Below, one piece after another: positions 8,786-18,195 of a DNA stretch of 64,000 nucleotides. The DNA comes from Blastocatellia bacterium (GTDB lineage: Bacteria > Acidobacteriota > Blastocatellia > UBA7656 > JADIYM01). The first letter of the stretch is position 1. Every line of letters starts with the position of its first letter. A program made the position numbers and the translations under genes. The stretch is taken from NCBI GenBank assembly GCA_016705245.1, contig JADIYM010000009.1, positions 209,924 through 273,923 on the forward strand, given 5' to 3'. The notes under the pieces are model-generated. The model saw only the letters and a program-made list of their open reading frames with translations. It was not told where the DNA came from and ran no database searches.

Positions 8786-10273
8786 TGGTTTCTCTCGTGA
8801 AGACCGAACGAGTGCAACCGCTCGCTCGGCGATCCGATCGATCAGCCCGCTGAAGATCAGTCCGTGCACCGGGTAGAGCCCGTACCAGTAGAGCCATCCC
8901 GACAGTCCCATCGGCGCAAAATACGCCGTCTGCACCAACACGGCTCCTCCGTCGTCTCGCGGCGTCACCTGAAACTCCAGCCACGCCTTGCCGGGCACCT
9001 TCATCTCGGCGCGAAGTCTCATCATCCGGTCCGGCTCGACGGCTTCAACGCGCCAGAAGTCGAGCGCGTCTCCGACCCGTATGTCGTCCGGATCGCGCCT
9101 TCCCCGCCGCACGCCCACTCCGCCGATCGCCCGATCGAGGAATCCGCGGATCTCCCACGCCCAGTTCATGAAGAGCCATCCGCGTTTCCCGCCGAGCCCG
9201 GTGAAGATCTCATACACGTCGGCCGGAGGCGCTGAAACCACGCGCTGCCGTCGCTCGATGATCATGCCCTCCTGCGTCGTCAACACGACCGGCGCGACAT
9301 CGCCACGGCTGGTGCTCAGCGCGTCGCTCCACGCAGTTTCGACGTTGCTCGCCTGCAACCGGCCTAGCGCGCGTTCGACTGAGACGCGATATGTCGTCGG
9401 CTCAACGCCGGGGAAGAGCTCGCGTGCACTCGAATCGTGGACGATGTTTTCGTTGCGCAGACCTTCGATGAGCGGGCGGGCGATGACAGCGGGTATTGGC
9501 GTGACCACGTTCACCCAGTACGAAGACAGTCGAGGCGTCAGTACCGGGACCGGCACCATCCATCGTTTCAGCCCGCGAACATCGGCATAAATCGTCATCA
9601 TTTCGCCGTAGGTGATCACTTCCGAGCCCCCGATCTCGATGATTCGCCCGGCACTCTCGGGAACGGAGAGTGAGGCCACGAGGTACTCGAGCACCTCACG
9701 AATGCCGATCGGCTGGGTCCGGGTTCGGACCCACCGCGGACAGATCATCACGGGCACGCGTTCGGTGAGGTAGCGAATCATCTCGAACGACAGGCTGCCC
9801 GAGCCGACGATGACACCCGCCCGGAACTCGGTCGTCGGGACTCCGGTCTCTCGGAGCGCGTCGCCGGTCTGCTGGCGTGATTGCAGGTGTTTCGAGAGAT
9901 TCGGCGTGGCTTCGGCCAGCCCGCCGAGAAAGATGATGCGTTGGACTCCGGCCGATCGGGCGGCTTCGCCGAAATTGGTGGCGGCACGCAGGTCGCGTTG
10001 ATGGTAGTCGGCGCCGCTGCCGAGGCTGTGGACGAGGTAGTAGGCCACCTCGACGCCCTGCATTGCAGCTGCGAGGCTCTCGGGCTCGAGGACGTCACCG
10101 GCCACGACCTCGACGGCGTCGTGCCACGGGCGCCCCTGGAGTCTGGCAGGATCGCGCACGAGGCAGCGAACGCTGAATCCCGATTCGATCAGTCGCGGCA
10201 CGAGACGGCCGCCGATGTAGCCCGTTGCGCCCGTGACGAGGACGAGAAGGTTGTTCCTGTTGTTCTTGGACAT
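8762..10273 (-). CDS. NAD(P)-dependent SDR (NmrA-like) protein with C-terminal DUF2867 domain
   Basis: This 503-residue protein has a Rossmann N-terminus with GATGYIGGRLVPRLIESGF (residues 15-33), the extended-SDR glycine motif. The pattern VVAGDVLEPESLAAAMQGV is typical of atypical SDRs related to NmrA and complex I assembly factors. From about residue 350 the sequence (IERRQRVVSAPPADVYEIFT...GWLYWYGLYPVHGLIFSGLI) matches the DUF2867, START-like type of C-terminal domain. The catalytic YxxxK is not obvious, so an enzyme role is uncertain. ATG 10273 is preferred; GTG 10279 is two codons upstream. The extreme C-terminus comes from a family B repeat. Confidence 0.85.
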   Translation of the reverse strand: MSKNNRNNLLVLVTGATGYIGGRLVPRLIESGFSVRCLVRDPARLQGRPWHDAVEVVAGDVLEPESLAAAMQGVEVAYYLVHSLGSGADYHQRDLRAATNFGEAARSAGVQRIIFLGGLAEATPNLSKHLQSRQQTGDALRETGVPTTEFRAGVIVGSGSLSFEMIRYLTERVPVMICPRWVRTRTQPIGIREVLEYLVASLSVPESAGRIIEIGGSEVITYGEMMTIYADVRGLKRWMVPVPVLTPRLSSYWVNVVTPIPAVIARPLIEGLRNENIVHDSSARELFPGVEPTTYRVSVERALGRLQASNVETAWSDALSTSRGDVAPVVLTTQEGMIIERRQRVVSAPPADVYEIFTGLGGKRGWLFMNWAWEIRGFLDRAIGGVGVRRGRRDPDDIRVGDALDFWRVEAVEPDRMMRLRAEMKVPGKAWLEFQVTPRDDGGAVLVQTAYFAPMGLSGWLYWYGLYPVHGLIFSGLIDRIAERAVALVRSSREKPEHQYRAR

Positions 10274-10318
10274 GCGCACTGTCCAGTATGCACCTGCCGG
10301 ACGGCGGGCCGTTCAGTC

Positions 10319-10350
10319 CACAGATCTACACAGATGAGAACAGATCAGAA
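10319..10350. repeat. Short degenerate repeat, family F (CACAGAT-type)
   Basis: Contains ccacagatctacacagatga and cagatcagaatgg, resembling the stretches at 2565-2605, 11497-11530 and 39202-39300. It is part of the 405-base gap 10274-10678, which also holds a family D palindrome and no convincing gene. Confidence 0.5.
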
Positions 10351-10549
10351 TGGATCTAGACCACTCGACTGTCCGCCGGCCCGCTCGCTGAACGAAACCG
10401 CTGCGCGTTGGGTGGCGAGCGCACTCGGACACCGGCGTATTCCGCCTCCTGTGCAACCCGGTCGCTATCGCTCGCGGTGCTGATCTTGCTGCGACGTCCG
10501 GGTGAATTTGCGAGGCGCGACCTCGGTGCCACCGCCGGCTGAGGGTTGA

Positions 10550-10660
10550 CTCTCTGCGTCTTCGCGAGTCCTTTGCGTCTGTGCGGGAAAAGCGCTTTCG
10601 CGAGACAGGTTTCTCGCAGAGACGCAGCGGTCTCGCAAAGGCGCAGAGGAGCAGAGAGAC
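10550..10660. repeat. Palindromic repeat, family D, copy 4
   Basis: The left arm ctctctgcgtcttcgcgagt with cctttgcgtctgtgcgggaa pairs with ggtttctcgcagagacgcag and ctcgcaaaggcgcagaggag. It ends about 20 bases before the start of the EamA transporter gene, so it would form a hairpin in its leader. Confidence 0.8.
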
Positions 10661-10678
10661 TCGTCGTAGAGTAGCGCG

Positions 10679-11518
10679 ATGACGAGGACTCGGGTGGCGG
10701 TTCTGACCTTGCTCGCGATGGTGGCGTTTGCGGGGAATTCGCTGCTGTGTCGGGTGGCGCTGCGGGAGACCGGGATTGATGCCCCGACGTTCACGATGGT
10801 GCGGATCGTGTCGGGTGCGCTCGTGCTGTGGCTGATCGTCCGCACGCGGGGCAATGCGCGGCCGGGATCGGGGAGCTGGACTTCAGCGGCGGCGTTGTTT
10901 GCGTATGCGGCGTGTTTTTCGTTTGCGTACGTGAGCCTCTCGGCGGGCACGGGGGCGCTGCTGCTGTTCGGTGCCGTGCAGGCGACGATGATCGGGTACG
11001 GGCTCTGGAGCGGGGAGCGATTGCGTCGGTGGCAAGTAGTCGGGCTGGTCCTCGCGCTCGGTGGACTCGTCGGGCTCGTGCTGCCGGGTGTGACGGCTCC
11101 GCCGGTCGTAGGGTCCGCGCTGATGCTCGTGGCCGGGGTGGCGTGGGGTGTCTATTCCCTGCGCGGACGCTCGTCGGGTGAGCCGATCCGGACCACGGCG
11201 GAGAACTTCGCCAGGGCCGTGCCGATGGCCGTCGCGCTCGGTCTCGCTTCGCTCCCGTGGATGTCGTTCGACTTGGCGGGCGTCGGGTTTGCGGTACTGT
11301 CGGGGGCGCTGGCTTCCGGGTTGGGGTATGCCGTGTGGTACACCGCGATGCGGGGGCTGCAAGCGACGCAGGCAGCGACCGTTCAATTGAGTGTGCCGGT
11401 TCTCGCGGCCGCGGGAGGGGTGCTGCTGCTCGGAGAGGACGTCGGATTGCGGCTGGTGTTGAGCTCGCTGGCGATTCTTGGGGGAATCTGGATTGTGTCC
11501 ACGGATTTACGCAGATGA
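10679..11518 (+). CDS. EamA/DMT-family transporter (RhaT/YdcZ-like exporter)
   Basis: This 279-residue membrane protein has about ten hydrophobic segments in two homologous halves, as in the drug/metabolite transporter superfamily. First half: LTLLAMVAFAGNSLLCRVAL, the family's opening helix, and later VVGLVLALGGLVGLVLPGV. The second half ends with PVLAAAGGVLLLGEDVGLRL, the signature just before the last helix. Such proteins export amino acids, purines or other small metabolites by proton antiport; the substrate cannot be predicted. ATG 10679 begins the first helix. No close operon partners are present. Confidence 0.88.
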   Translation: MTRTRVAVLTLLAMVAFAGNSLLCRVALRETGIDAPTFTMVRIVSGALVLWLIVRTRGNARPGSGSWTSAAALFAYAACFSFAYVSLSAGTGALLLFGAVQATMIGYGLWSGERLRRWQVVGLVLALGGLVGLVLPGVTAPPVVGSALMLVAGVAWGVYSLRGRSSGEPIRTTAENFARAVPMAVALGLASLPWMSFDLAGVGFAVLSGALASGLGYAVWYTAMRGLQATQAATVQLSVPVLAAAGGVLLLGEDVGLRLVLSSLAILGGIWIVSTDLRR

Positions 11519-11530
11519 AGAACAGATATT
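11497..11530. repeat. Short degenerate repeat, family F
   Basis: tccacggatttacgcagatg and aagaacagatattgacg overlap the last codons and stop of the EamA gene. The same type of remnant occurs at 10319-10350 and 39202-39300. Confidence 0.4.
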
Positions 11531-11577
11531 GACGAAAGACGCGTCGGCGGGATCGCGGTGATACTGATCGCCCTACC

Positions 11578-11966
11578 ATGACCGCCACACCTATCGAGAT
11601 GCTCGAGGCGTATGTTCGCGCCTTCGAGACGCTTCGCTCGGACGACGTCGTACCGTTCTATCTGCTGCCGTGTACCTTCATCCGCCCCGATGGCGTCTGG
11701 GTCGTTTCCGACCACGAAACCGCCGTCGTTCTCGTGAATCACCTGATCGAACACGCCCTGTCGCAGGGGTATCGCAGAACAGCGATCTCGGAAGTCGCGG
11801 CCCGCTCGCTTGCCCCGACGCTTACGGAACTCACCGGCATCTTCGATCGCTTCGACGCTCAGGACGCACTCATTGACCGCTTTGGATTTACCTATGTTCT
11901 CCGCGAAGTCTCCGGTCAATGGAAGATCGCAGTCGCGATAGCTCACGATCCCCCGACGCAGGCGGT

Positions 11967-11979
<13 letters not shown>
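11578..11979 (+). CDS. NTF2/SnoaL-like small protein
   Basis: This 133-residue protein has a single domain with an N-terminal helix (IEMLEAYVRAFETLRSDDVV), a following strand pair and a C-terminal sheet (FGFTYVLREVSGQWKIAVAI) typical of the NTF2-like cone fold. Such proteins are often ligand-binding or small enzymes; no catalytic residues are assignable. The last codons (after IAHDPPTQ) and the stop lie in the left arm of a family A REPIN-like element, so the C-terminus may have been altered by its insertion. ATG 11578 is the only sensible start. Confidence 0.7.
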
Positions 11980-12197
<218 letters not shown>

Positions 12198-12215
12198 GGG
12201 CGCGCAACTTCGTCG

Positions 12216-12755
12216 ATGCGCGCCCGATCATGGGTCGTGAGCATCGACGACAGGCTCGATCCCGAGAGGCCCCTCGCCACCTTCGTCACGTTTCGTTCGT
12301 ACGGTACGTGGCTTCACGGCGACGAGCGCGGGTCCGTCAGTCGGTTCACGAATGTTGTCGGTAAACCGCGGATCGCGCCGAACGCGCGCCGTTGTGCGTT
12401 CAGCAATGCAAGATTGCAGCGCCCGCCGGTGCGGCTCAACGCCGAGCAGCGGCTTGCGACGAGTCTGGCGATCCGGGAGACGTGCGAGATTCGCGGCTGG
12501 TCTCTAATCGCGGAGAACGTCCGAACAAATCATGTACACGTCGTCGTGTCGGCGGATGAAGAGCCGAAGCGAATCGCCGCCGTGCTCAAGGCGAATGCGA
12601 CACGTGTGATGCGGCTGGCGGGATGCTGGAGGGAAGTGGACAGTCCGTGGGCGCGCGGCAGCAGCGGGCGGAAGGTGTTCAGCGAATCAGGACTGGGGCG
12701 GGTAGTGCGTTATGTGGTTGAGGGACAGGGGAAGTCGCTGGAGGATTTGGATTGA
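12216..12755 (+). CDS. RAYT: REP-associated tyrosine transposase (Y1/HUH family)
   Basis: This 179-residue protein has the Y1 HUH transposase layout. FVTFRSYGTWLHGDERGSV (residues 24-42) is the N-terminal strand and family signature. NVRTNHVHVVVSADE holds the His-hydrophobic-His metal site (HVH). VVRYVVEGQG near the C-terminus holds the candidate catalytic Tyr. RAYTs are single-domain relatives of IS200/IS605 transposases, usually single copy and vertically inherited, and are thought to maintain REP/REPIN sequences. Here the gene is bracketed by family A palindromes, ending 18 bases before it and starting 15 bases after it. Further copies occur at 1977, 3905, 4085 and 62697. ATG 12216 is the first start after the left element. 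Confidence 0.9.
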   Translation: MRARSWVVSIDDRLDPERPLATFVTFRSYGTWLHGDERGSVSRFTNVVGKPRIAPNARRCAFSNARLQRPPVRLNAEQRLATSLAIRETCEIRGWSLIAENVRTNHVHVVVSADEEPKRIAAVLKANATRVMRLAGCWREVDSPWARGSSGRKVFSESGLGRVVRYVVEGQGKSLEDLD

Positions 12756-12770
12756 GCCGCCCGTGGCCCT

Positions 12771-12918
12771 CCCCGTTTGTCGAGCCGCGAGCGGTAGCGA
12801 GCGTCCCACGGACGGTCGCCCGGTTCCGATCAATTCTGTCCTTCCGCAACGACGAATCTGCGATTTCAGGTACTGTCCGTGGGACGCTCGCTACCGCTCG
12901 CGGCTCCAAAAACGGGGA
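12771..12918. repeat. REPIN-like element, family A, copy 5 (best preserved)
   Basis: ccccgtttgtcgagccgcga opens the left arm, and cgctaccgctcgcggctcca closes the right. The arms of about 35 bases are near-perfect inverse repeats around a spacer with ttctgtccttccgcaacgac. It lies 15 bases after the RAYT stop and before the tricorn gene. Confidence 0.92.
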
Positions 12919-12981
12919 GCGGTAAGATAAAAGGGTTCACAGGATTTCACAGTTGAAGGCAGATTCGAGAGGAGAGCGCTC

Positions 12982-15900
12982 ATGCTGAAAATCGTGTTGG
13001 TTCCGGTGATCCTCCTTGGAGCGGTGATTACCGTCAGTGCGCAGTCGTATGACCTGCTCAGGCAGCCCACCGTGAGCGCATCCGAGATCGCGTTTTCGTA
13101 CGCGGGGGATCTGTGGGTCGTGCCCAAGGCGGGAGGCGATGCCCGGAGGCTCACCACCAGCACCGGGCGCGAGACGCGGCCGTATTTTTCGCCGGATGGA
13201 ACCACCATCGCATTCACCGGCGAGTATGACGGGAACATCGACGTCTACACCGTTCCGAGTCGTGGGGGTGTGCCGCGGAGGGTGACCTATCACCCCGCCA
13301 ACGACGTCTCCGTCGGATGGACGCCCGATGGGCGGAGCATTCTGGTGCGGTCCGGGCGGTACAGCTACGCCGACTTCGATCGACTTCTCAAGATCTCAGT
13401 CGACGGCGAGACTGGCATTCCCGAACAGATCCCGCTGCCGATGATCCAGGAAGGGTCGCTGTCGGCCGATGGCTCGCGCATCGCTTATGTGCCCAACGCG
13501 AAGTGGCAGACCGCGTGGAAGGGCTACCGCGGCGGCCAGACCACGCCGATTCTCATCGCCTCGCTTGCCGACTCGTCGGTCGAACGCGTCCCGCGCAACA
13601 ATTCGAACGACACGAACCCGATGTGGGTCGGTGACACCGTCTATTTCCTCTCTGATCGCGACGGACCGGTGTCGCTCTACGCCCACGACGTCACGACGAA
13701 AGCCGTCCGGGCGGTCGTCAAGAACTCAGGGCTTCGACCTCAAGTCCGCCTCCGCCGGACCGGGCGCCATCGCCTACGAACAGTTCGGGGCCATCCACCT
13801 GCTCGACACCGCGACCGGCGCCGAGCGCCGCGTCGACATCCGCGTCTCGGGCGACCTCCCCGAAGTCCGTCCCGGCCTGCGCAAGGTTCCCGCGCCGTCC
13901 ATCCAGAACGCACACATCTCGCCCACCGGCGTCCGCGCCGTCTTCGAAGCCCGCGGCGAAATCATCACCGTGCCCGCCTTGAAGGGCGACGCGCGCGACC
14001 TTACCAACACGCCCGGCACCGCCGAGCGCGACCCCGCGTGGTCGCCCGACGGACAGCGCATCGCCTGGTTCTCCGACGCCTCCGGCGAATACGCCCTGCA
14101 TATTTCCGATCAGTCCGGCGTCGGTACTCCGAAGATCATCAACCTCGGCACGCCGCCGTCCTACTTCTACGCGCCGCGCTGGTCGCCCGACAGCTCGAAG
14201 ATCGCCTACATCGACAAACACATGACGCTCTGGTACGTCGACGTCGCGGCCGGCACCCCCGTGCGCGTCGACGCCGACCGGTTCGAAACGCCGTACCTCG
14301 TCAACGACTCGTCGTGGTCGCCCGACGGCAAATGGCTCGCCTACACGAAGTACCTGCCGAGCGCCCTGCGCGCCGTCTTCGTCCATTCGCTGGACCAGAA
14401 ACGCAGCTACCAGGTGACCGATGGACTGAGCGACGCTCGCTCGCCCGTCTTTGACGCCGGCGGCAAGCTGCTCTTCTTCACCGCGAGCACCAACGTCGGC
14501 CCCGCATCGAGCTGGCTCGACATGTCGGGCATCAACCGCCCCGTCACTCGCAGCGTCTACGTCGCGGTACTGGCGAAGGACACGCCGTCGCCTCTCGCGC
14601 CCGAAAGCGACGAAGAGAAGCCGGCGGAGAAGCCGGCCGTAGCGGCTCCGCCTGCAGCACCGGCAGCTGGCGCGGCAGCCGCTCCTGCGGCGGCTCCCGG
14701 AACGGCGGCACCAGCTCCCGTCCCGCCTGTTACGATCGACGTCGAGAACATCGGCCAGCGCGTCCTCGCGCTCCCGATCCCCGCGAAGAACTACGACTCG
14801 ATCTTTGCCGGCAAGGCCGGCACGCTGTACCTGCTCGAAGGCTCGCTCATCCCGGGTGAAGACGGCCCCGGACCGCTCTCCGTCTCCGTCTTCGATCTCG
14901 CCAAGCGCAAGGTCGAGTCTTTCGCCGAAGGCGTGACGTCGTTCGACGTCTCCGCCAACGGCGAGAAGGTCCTCGTGCGTCAGGGCGAGTCGTGGTCCAT
15001 CGGCCCGTCCACCGCGCCGTTCAAGGCGGGCGAGGGCGGTGCGCTCAAGCTCGCCGACGTCGAGGTCTACGTCGATCCGCGCGCCGAATGGCGGCAGATG
15101 TACGCCGAAGTCTGGCGCATCGAGCGCGACTTCTTCTACGACCCGGGCTTCCACGGCCTCGACCTCAAGGCCACGGCAAAACGCTACGAGCCGTACCTCG
15201 AACGCGTCGCGAGCCGCGCCGACCTCAACTACCTCTTCGAAGAGATGCTCGGGTGGATCTCGGCCGGTCACACGTTCGTCGGCGGCGGCGACGGCCCGAT
15301 GGCGAAGCGGGTGAAGGGCGGGCTGCTCGGCTGCGACTTCGCGATCGAAAACGGCCGCTACCGGTTCGCCCGCGTCTACAACGGCGAGAACTGGAACCCG
15401 AACCTTCAGGCGCCGCTGACCCAGCCCGGCGTCAACGTCTCCGCCGGTGAGTACCTGCTCGCCGTGCGAGGCCGCGACCTCACCGCGCGCGACAACGTCT
15501 ACCAGGCGCTCGAGGGGACCGCCGGCAAGGCCGTCGTCATACGCGTCGGGCCGAACGCGGACGGTACAGGCGCTCGCGACGTGACGGTTGTGCCCGTCGA
15601 CGAAGAAGGCTCGCTGCGCCACCTCGCGTGGATCGAGGACAACCGCCGCAAGGTCGACCAGCTCTCGGGCGGGCGCGTCGCCTACGTGCACATGCCCGAC
15701 ACGGGCGGCGGCGGGTACACGAGCTTCAATCGCTACTACTTCGCCCAGGTTGGCAAGGAAGGCGCGGTGATCGACGACCGCTTCAATCACGGCGGACTGC
15801 TCGCGGACTACGTAATCGACCTGATGCGAAGGCCCGCGATGAGCCGGATCGCCGGCCGCGACGGCGAAGACCAGACCAGCCCCGGCGCCGCGATCTTCGG

Positions 15901-16273
15901 GCCGAAGGTAATGATCGTCAACGAAATGGCCGGGTCCGGGGGCGACGCGCTGCCGTGGTACTTCCGGAAGGCCGGGATCGGGCCGCTCGTGGGCACGCGC
16001 ACGTGGGGCGGGCTCATCGGCATCTTCGGTTATCCGCCGCTCATGGACGGGGGTGGAGTGACGGCGCCGCGCGTCGCGATCTACAACCTCGAGGGAGACT
16101 GGGAGGTCGAGAACCGCGGGATCGCGCCGGACTACGAAGTCGAGTTCGACCCGAAGGCGTGGCGCGCGGGCCGTGACCCGCAACTCGAGAAGGCCGTCGA
16201 GCTCGTGATGGAGGCGCTGAAGAAGAACCCGTTGCCGACCTACAAGCGGCCGCCGTATCCGAAGCACAACTAG
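12982..16273 (+). CDS. Tricorn-type protease, interrupted by one frameshift near 13726
   Basis: The combined product is about 1,096 residues: signal peptide (MLKIVLVPVILLGAVITVSA), N-terminal beta-propellers with repeated PDG blades (RPYFSPDGTTIAFTG, DPAWSPDGQRIAWFS, SSWSPDGKWLAYTK), an Ala/Pro-rich linker around 14620-14730, then the core C1-PDZ-C2 region. Visible catalytic elements are His in WISAGHTFVGGG and the nucleophile Ser in NEMAGSGGDALP. Tricorn proteases degrade peptides; a signal peptide places this one in the periplasm. The first frame runs from 12982 and the second takes over after aagaac; removing one T at about 13726 restores KNQGFDLKS without loss. Codon use is intact on both sides, so a sequencing error or very recent mutation is likely. 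Confidence 0.88.
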
Positions 16274-16330
16274 TGAGACGCTCGTGGACTTGTCACATGA
16301 CTCGTGACGACACTGGCATCGCACGCCTCA

Positions 16331-16444
16331 CGCATCAGTACCGGGCGCGGTAGCGCTCGGGTCGATCCCGAGCGCGTGTGACGACACGTGGCGCCGGCTA
16401 ACGGAGAGGCTGACCCGAGCGCTACCGCGCCCGGTACTGATGCG
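16331..16444. repeat. Palindromic repeat, family B, full copy
   Basis: Perfect 33-base inverted repeats, 16331-16363 and 16412-16444, begin cgcatcagtaccgggcgcgg and end ccgcgcccggtactgatgcg. They flank a 48-base spacer holding gtgacgacac and ggctaacggagaggct. About 45 bases of extra homology extend to the left in the copy at 52522-52635. It lies between the tricorn gene and the P-loop gene. Confidence 0.92.
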
Positions 16445-16496
16445 TGGATCGCCCGTCCTTGAGTGGGTTCATGACGAAACTGTGGTCGTCTCTGTA

Positions 16497-17054
16497 ATGA
16501 AGAGAATCCTCGTCATCGGCCCGGGCGGCGCCGGCAAGTCGACGCTGGCAAAGCGCCTCGGCGGGATTCTCGTACTCCCGGTCGTCCATCTCGACGCGTT
16601 GTACTGGAAGCGCGGGTGGGTCGAGCCCTCGAAGTCCGACTGGGCCGCGACGGTCGAGGCCGCCCTCGCGCGCGCCGCGTGGGTGATGGACGGCAACTTC
16701 TCGGGCACGCTCGAGCGACGACTCGCTGCGTGCGACGCCGTGGTGTTCCTCGACCTGCCGCGAACCACGTGCGTGTGGCGCGTGCTCAAGCGGGTTCTGC
16801 GCTATCGAAACGCGACGCGTCCCGACATGGCGCCGGACTGTCCCGAGCGATTCAACATGAAGTTCCTGCTCTGGATCTGGAACTACCGCACGGCGACGCG
16901 GCCAAAGGTCGTGCACCTGCTCGACGCGTGCGGCGCAAACGTCCGGGTGATCCGCCTGCATTCGCAGTCCGAGGTCGAACAGTTCCTGGCACGCGGATTC
17001 AGCGTTGCTCTTTGGTCGAATCCATCGGAACACGAGCACCCGGGTCCTCGTTGA
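16497..17054 (+). CDS. P-loop AAA/adenylate-kinase-like nucleotide-binding protein (FlaR/topology-modulation type)
   Basis: The 185-residue protein opens with strand-loop-helix MKRILVIGPGGAGKSTLAKR, a Walker A motif (GPGGAGKST, residues 8-16). It continues with the family signature LPVVHLDALYWKRGWVEPSK and VMDGNFSGTLERRLAACDAV, where D in DAVVFLDLPRTTC is the Walker B-like residue. Proteins of this family are annotated as DNA topology modulation protein (FlaR) or adenylate kinase-like; the real substrate is unclear. ATG 16497 is selected because it begins directly with the P-loop strand. The next gene overlaps its 3' end by up to 50 bases. Confidence 0.85.
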   Translation: MKRILVIGPGGAGKSTLAKRLGGILVLPVVHLDALYWKRGWVEPSKSDWAATVEAALARAAWVMDGNFSGTLERRLAACDAVVFLDLPRTTCVWRVLKRVLRYRNATRPDMAPDCPERFNMKFLLWIWNYRTATRPKVVHLLDACGANVRVIRLHSQSEVEQFLARGFSVALWSNPSEHEHPGPR

Positions 17055-17772
17055 GCTTCGGCATGGAAGCATCCGTCAGACGGGAAGACTCGCGGGGCTG
17101 TATTGGCTCCTGTCGGCGGTCGCCGGTGGCTATGGACTCTCGTTCGTTCGAGGGAGCGTCATTGTCGCGGGGGATGCCGCCGCGACCGCCGCCAACGTCA
17201 CCGGCGACGAATTCGGCTACCGCGTCGCGATCGTCGGCATACTCCTCGGACAAGTCCTCATGGTTTTCTTCGCGCTTGCCATCTACCGGCTGTTCCGCGA
17301 ATCGCACCGTCCGCTTGCCACAGTCTTCCTCACGTCGGTCCTGATGAGCGTCACCATCGCGGTCGTGAACACGTTCAATCACTTCGGCGCCATTCTGGTG
17401 TTGAGCCAGGTGGAGTACCTGCGGGCGTTCACGACCGAGCAGCTCCAGGCAATGGCGATGGTGTTCCTCCGGATGAGCAACATCGGACAGGCACTGCTCG
17501 AGATTTTCTGGGTGCCGTATTTTGCGGCGTTCGGCGTGCTCGCCCTGAAGTCGGGACGGCTGCCGAAATACTGCGGCGTGATGATGCTCGCCATGAGCGC
17601 GGGCTTCGCGATCAACCTCGTCGACAAGTTCCTCGTGCCGCAGTTCCATCCGGCGCTCTTCACGCAGATCGCGATGTCGTTCGGGGCACTCGGGGGGATA
17701 CCGACGATTCTGTGGCTGATGATCAAGGGGGTCAGAGAGGTGCACGCGGATTCAGCGGATCTGGTGGATTGA
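17005..17772 (+). CDS. DUF4386 family membrane protein
   Basis: This protein has about 230-255 residues and six to seven hydrophobic segments. RQTGRLAGLYWLLSAVAGGY near the N-terminus is the usual opening of the DUF4386 family, and NHFGAILVL plus LLEIFWVPYFAAFGVLALK are later helices. Function is unknown in the family. The start is problematic: no ATG or GTG precedes the conserved sequence in frame. TTG 17005 is the first available start and lies inside the preceding gene. An ATG at 17063 in another frame would give a normal N-terminus if one base were missing, so an indel near the start is possible. Confidence 0.75.
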   Translation: MLFGRIHRNTSTRVLVELRHGSIRQTGRLAGLYWLLSAVAGGYGLSFVRGSVIVAGDAAATAANVTGDEFGYRVAIVGILLGQVLMVFFALAIYRLFRESHRPLATVFLTSVLMSVTIAVVNTFNHFGAILVLSQVEYLRAFTTEQLQAMAMVFLRMSNIGQALLEIFWVPYFAAFGVLALKSGRLPKYCGVMMLAMSAGFAINLVDKFLVPQFHPALFTQIAMSFGALGGIPTILWLMIKGVREVHADSADLVD

Positions 17773-17876
17773 CGCGAAATCCGCTTGCCCTGTACTCCTC
17801 TCGCCGAGTTGGCCTTGACCGGCGGACGATTGTGGTTCAGCGTCGCGTCGCGAAGCTCAGCCAGGAGGACACGCTC

Positions 17877-18062
17877 ATGGGAATGCACGTGACCCGAACG
17901 AGTCGAGGCGCCGTCGTGCGGTCAGTCAGCCGCGGCAGCGAAAAGGTGCGGCCCCAGCCGCGACGCGGCACGAAGGGCGGCAAGTCCGGGGGCTCGGGGG
18001 GAAATGCGGGGACCGGCGGGTCGCCTGGCACGAGCGGCGATTTCGGGGCGGATTTCGAATAG
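17877..18062 (+). CDS. Small basic Gly/Ser-rich protein, unknown
   Basis: This is a 61-residue frame with a strong AGGAGG ribosome site nine bases before ATG. The N-terminal half is basic (MHVTRTSRGAVVRSVSRGSE, then KVRPQPRRGTKGGK). The C-terminal half is a flexible Gly/Ser/Thr segment ending in acidic GDFGADFE. No family is recognised and it is too small for domain assignment. The ribosome site and codon use make it likely to be expressed; it could be a small nucleic-acid-binding protein or a modified peptide precursor, both speculative. Confidence 0.55.
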   Translation: MGMHVTRTSRGAVVRSVSRGSEKVRPQPRRGTKGGKSGGSGGNAGTGGSPGTSGDFGADFE

Positions 18063-18195
18063 GGCCGCTGATTGCGCCGAGCTGGACGGATCGACACAAA
18101 TCAGAACGAGAACGGATTCGCGTGATCCGCGAGGACCGCAGAATCCGCATGTTCCCCTGTAGGGACAACCAACCCGCATTTCAGGAGGAATCAGC

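Noticed and set aside
13718..16324. 868-residue minus-strand ORF opposite the tricorn gene
   Set aside because: Shadow frame created by high GC third positions; the plus strand encodes clear tricorn domains.
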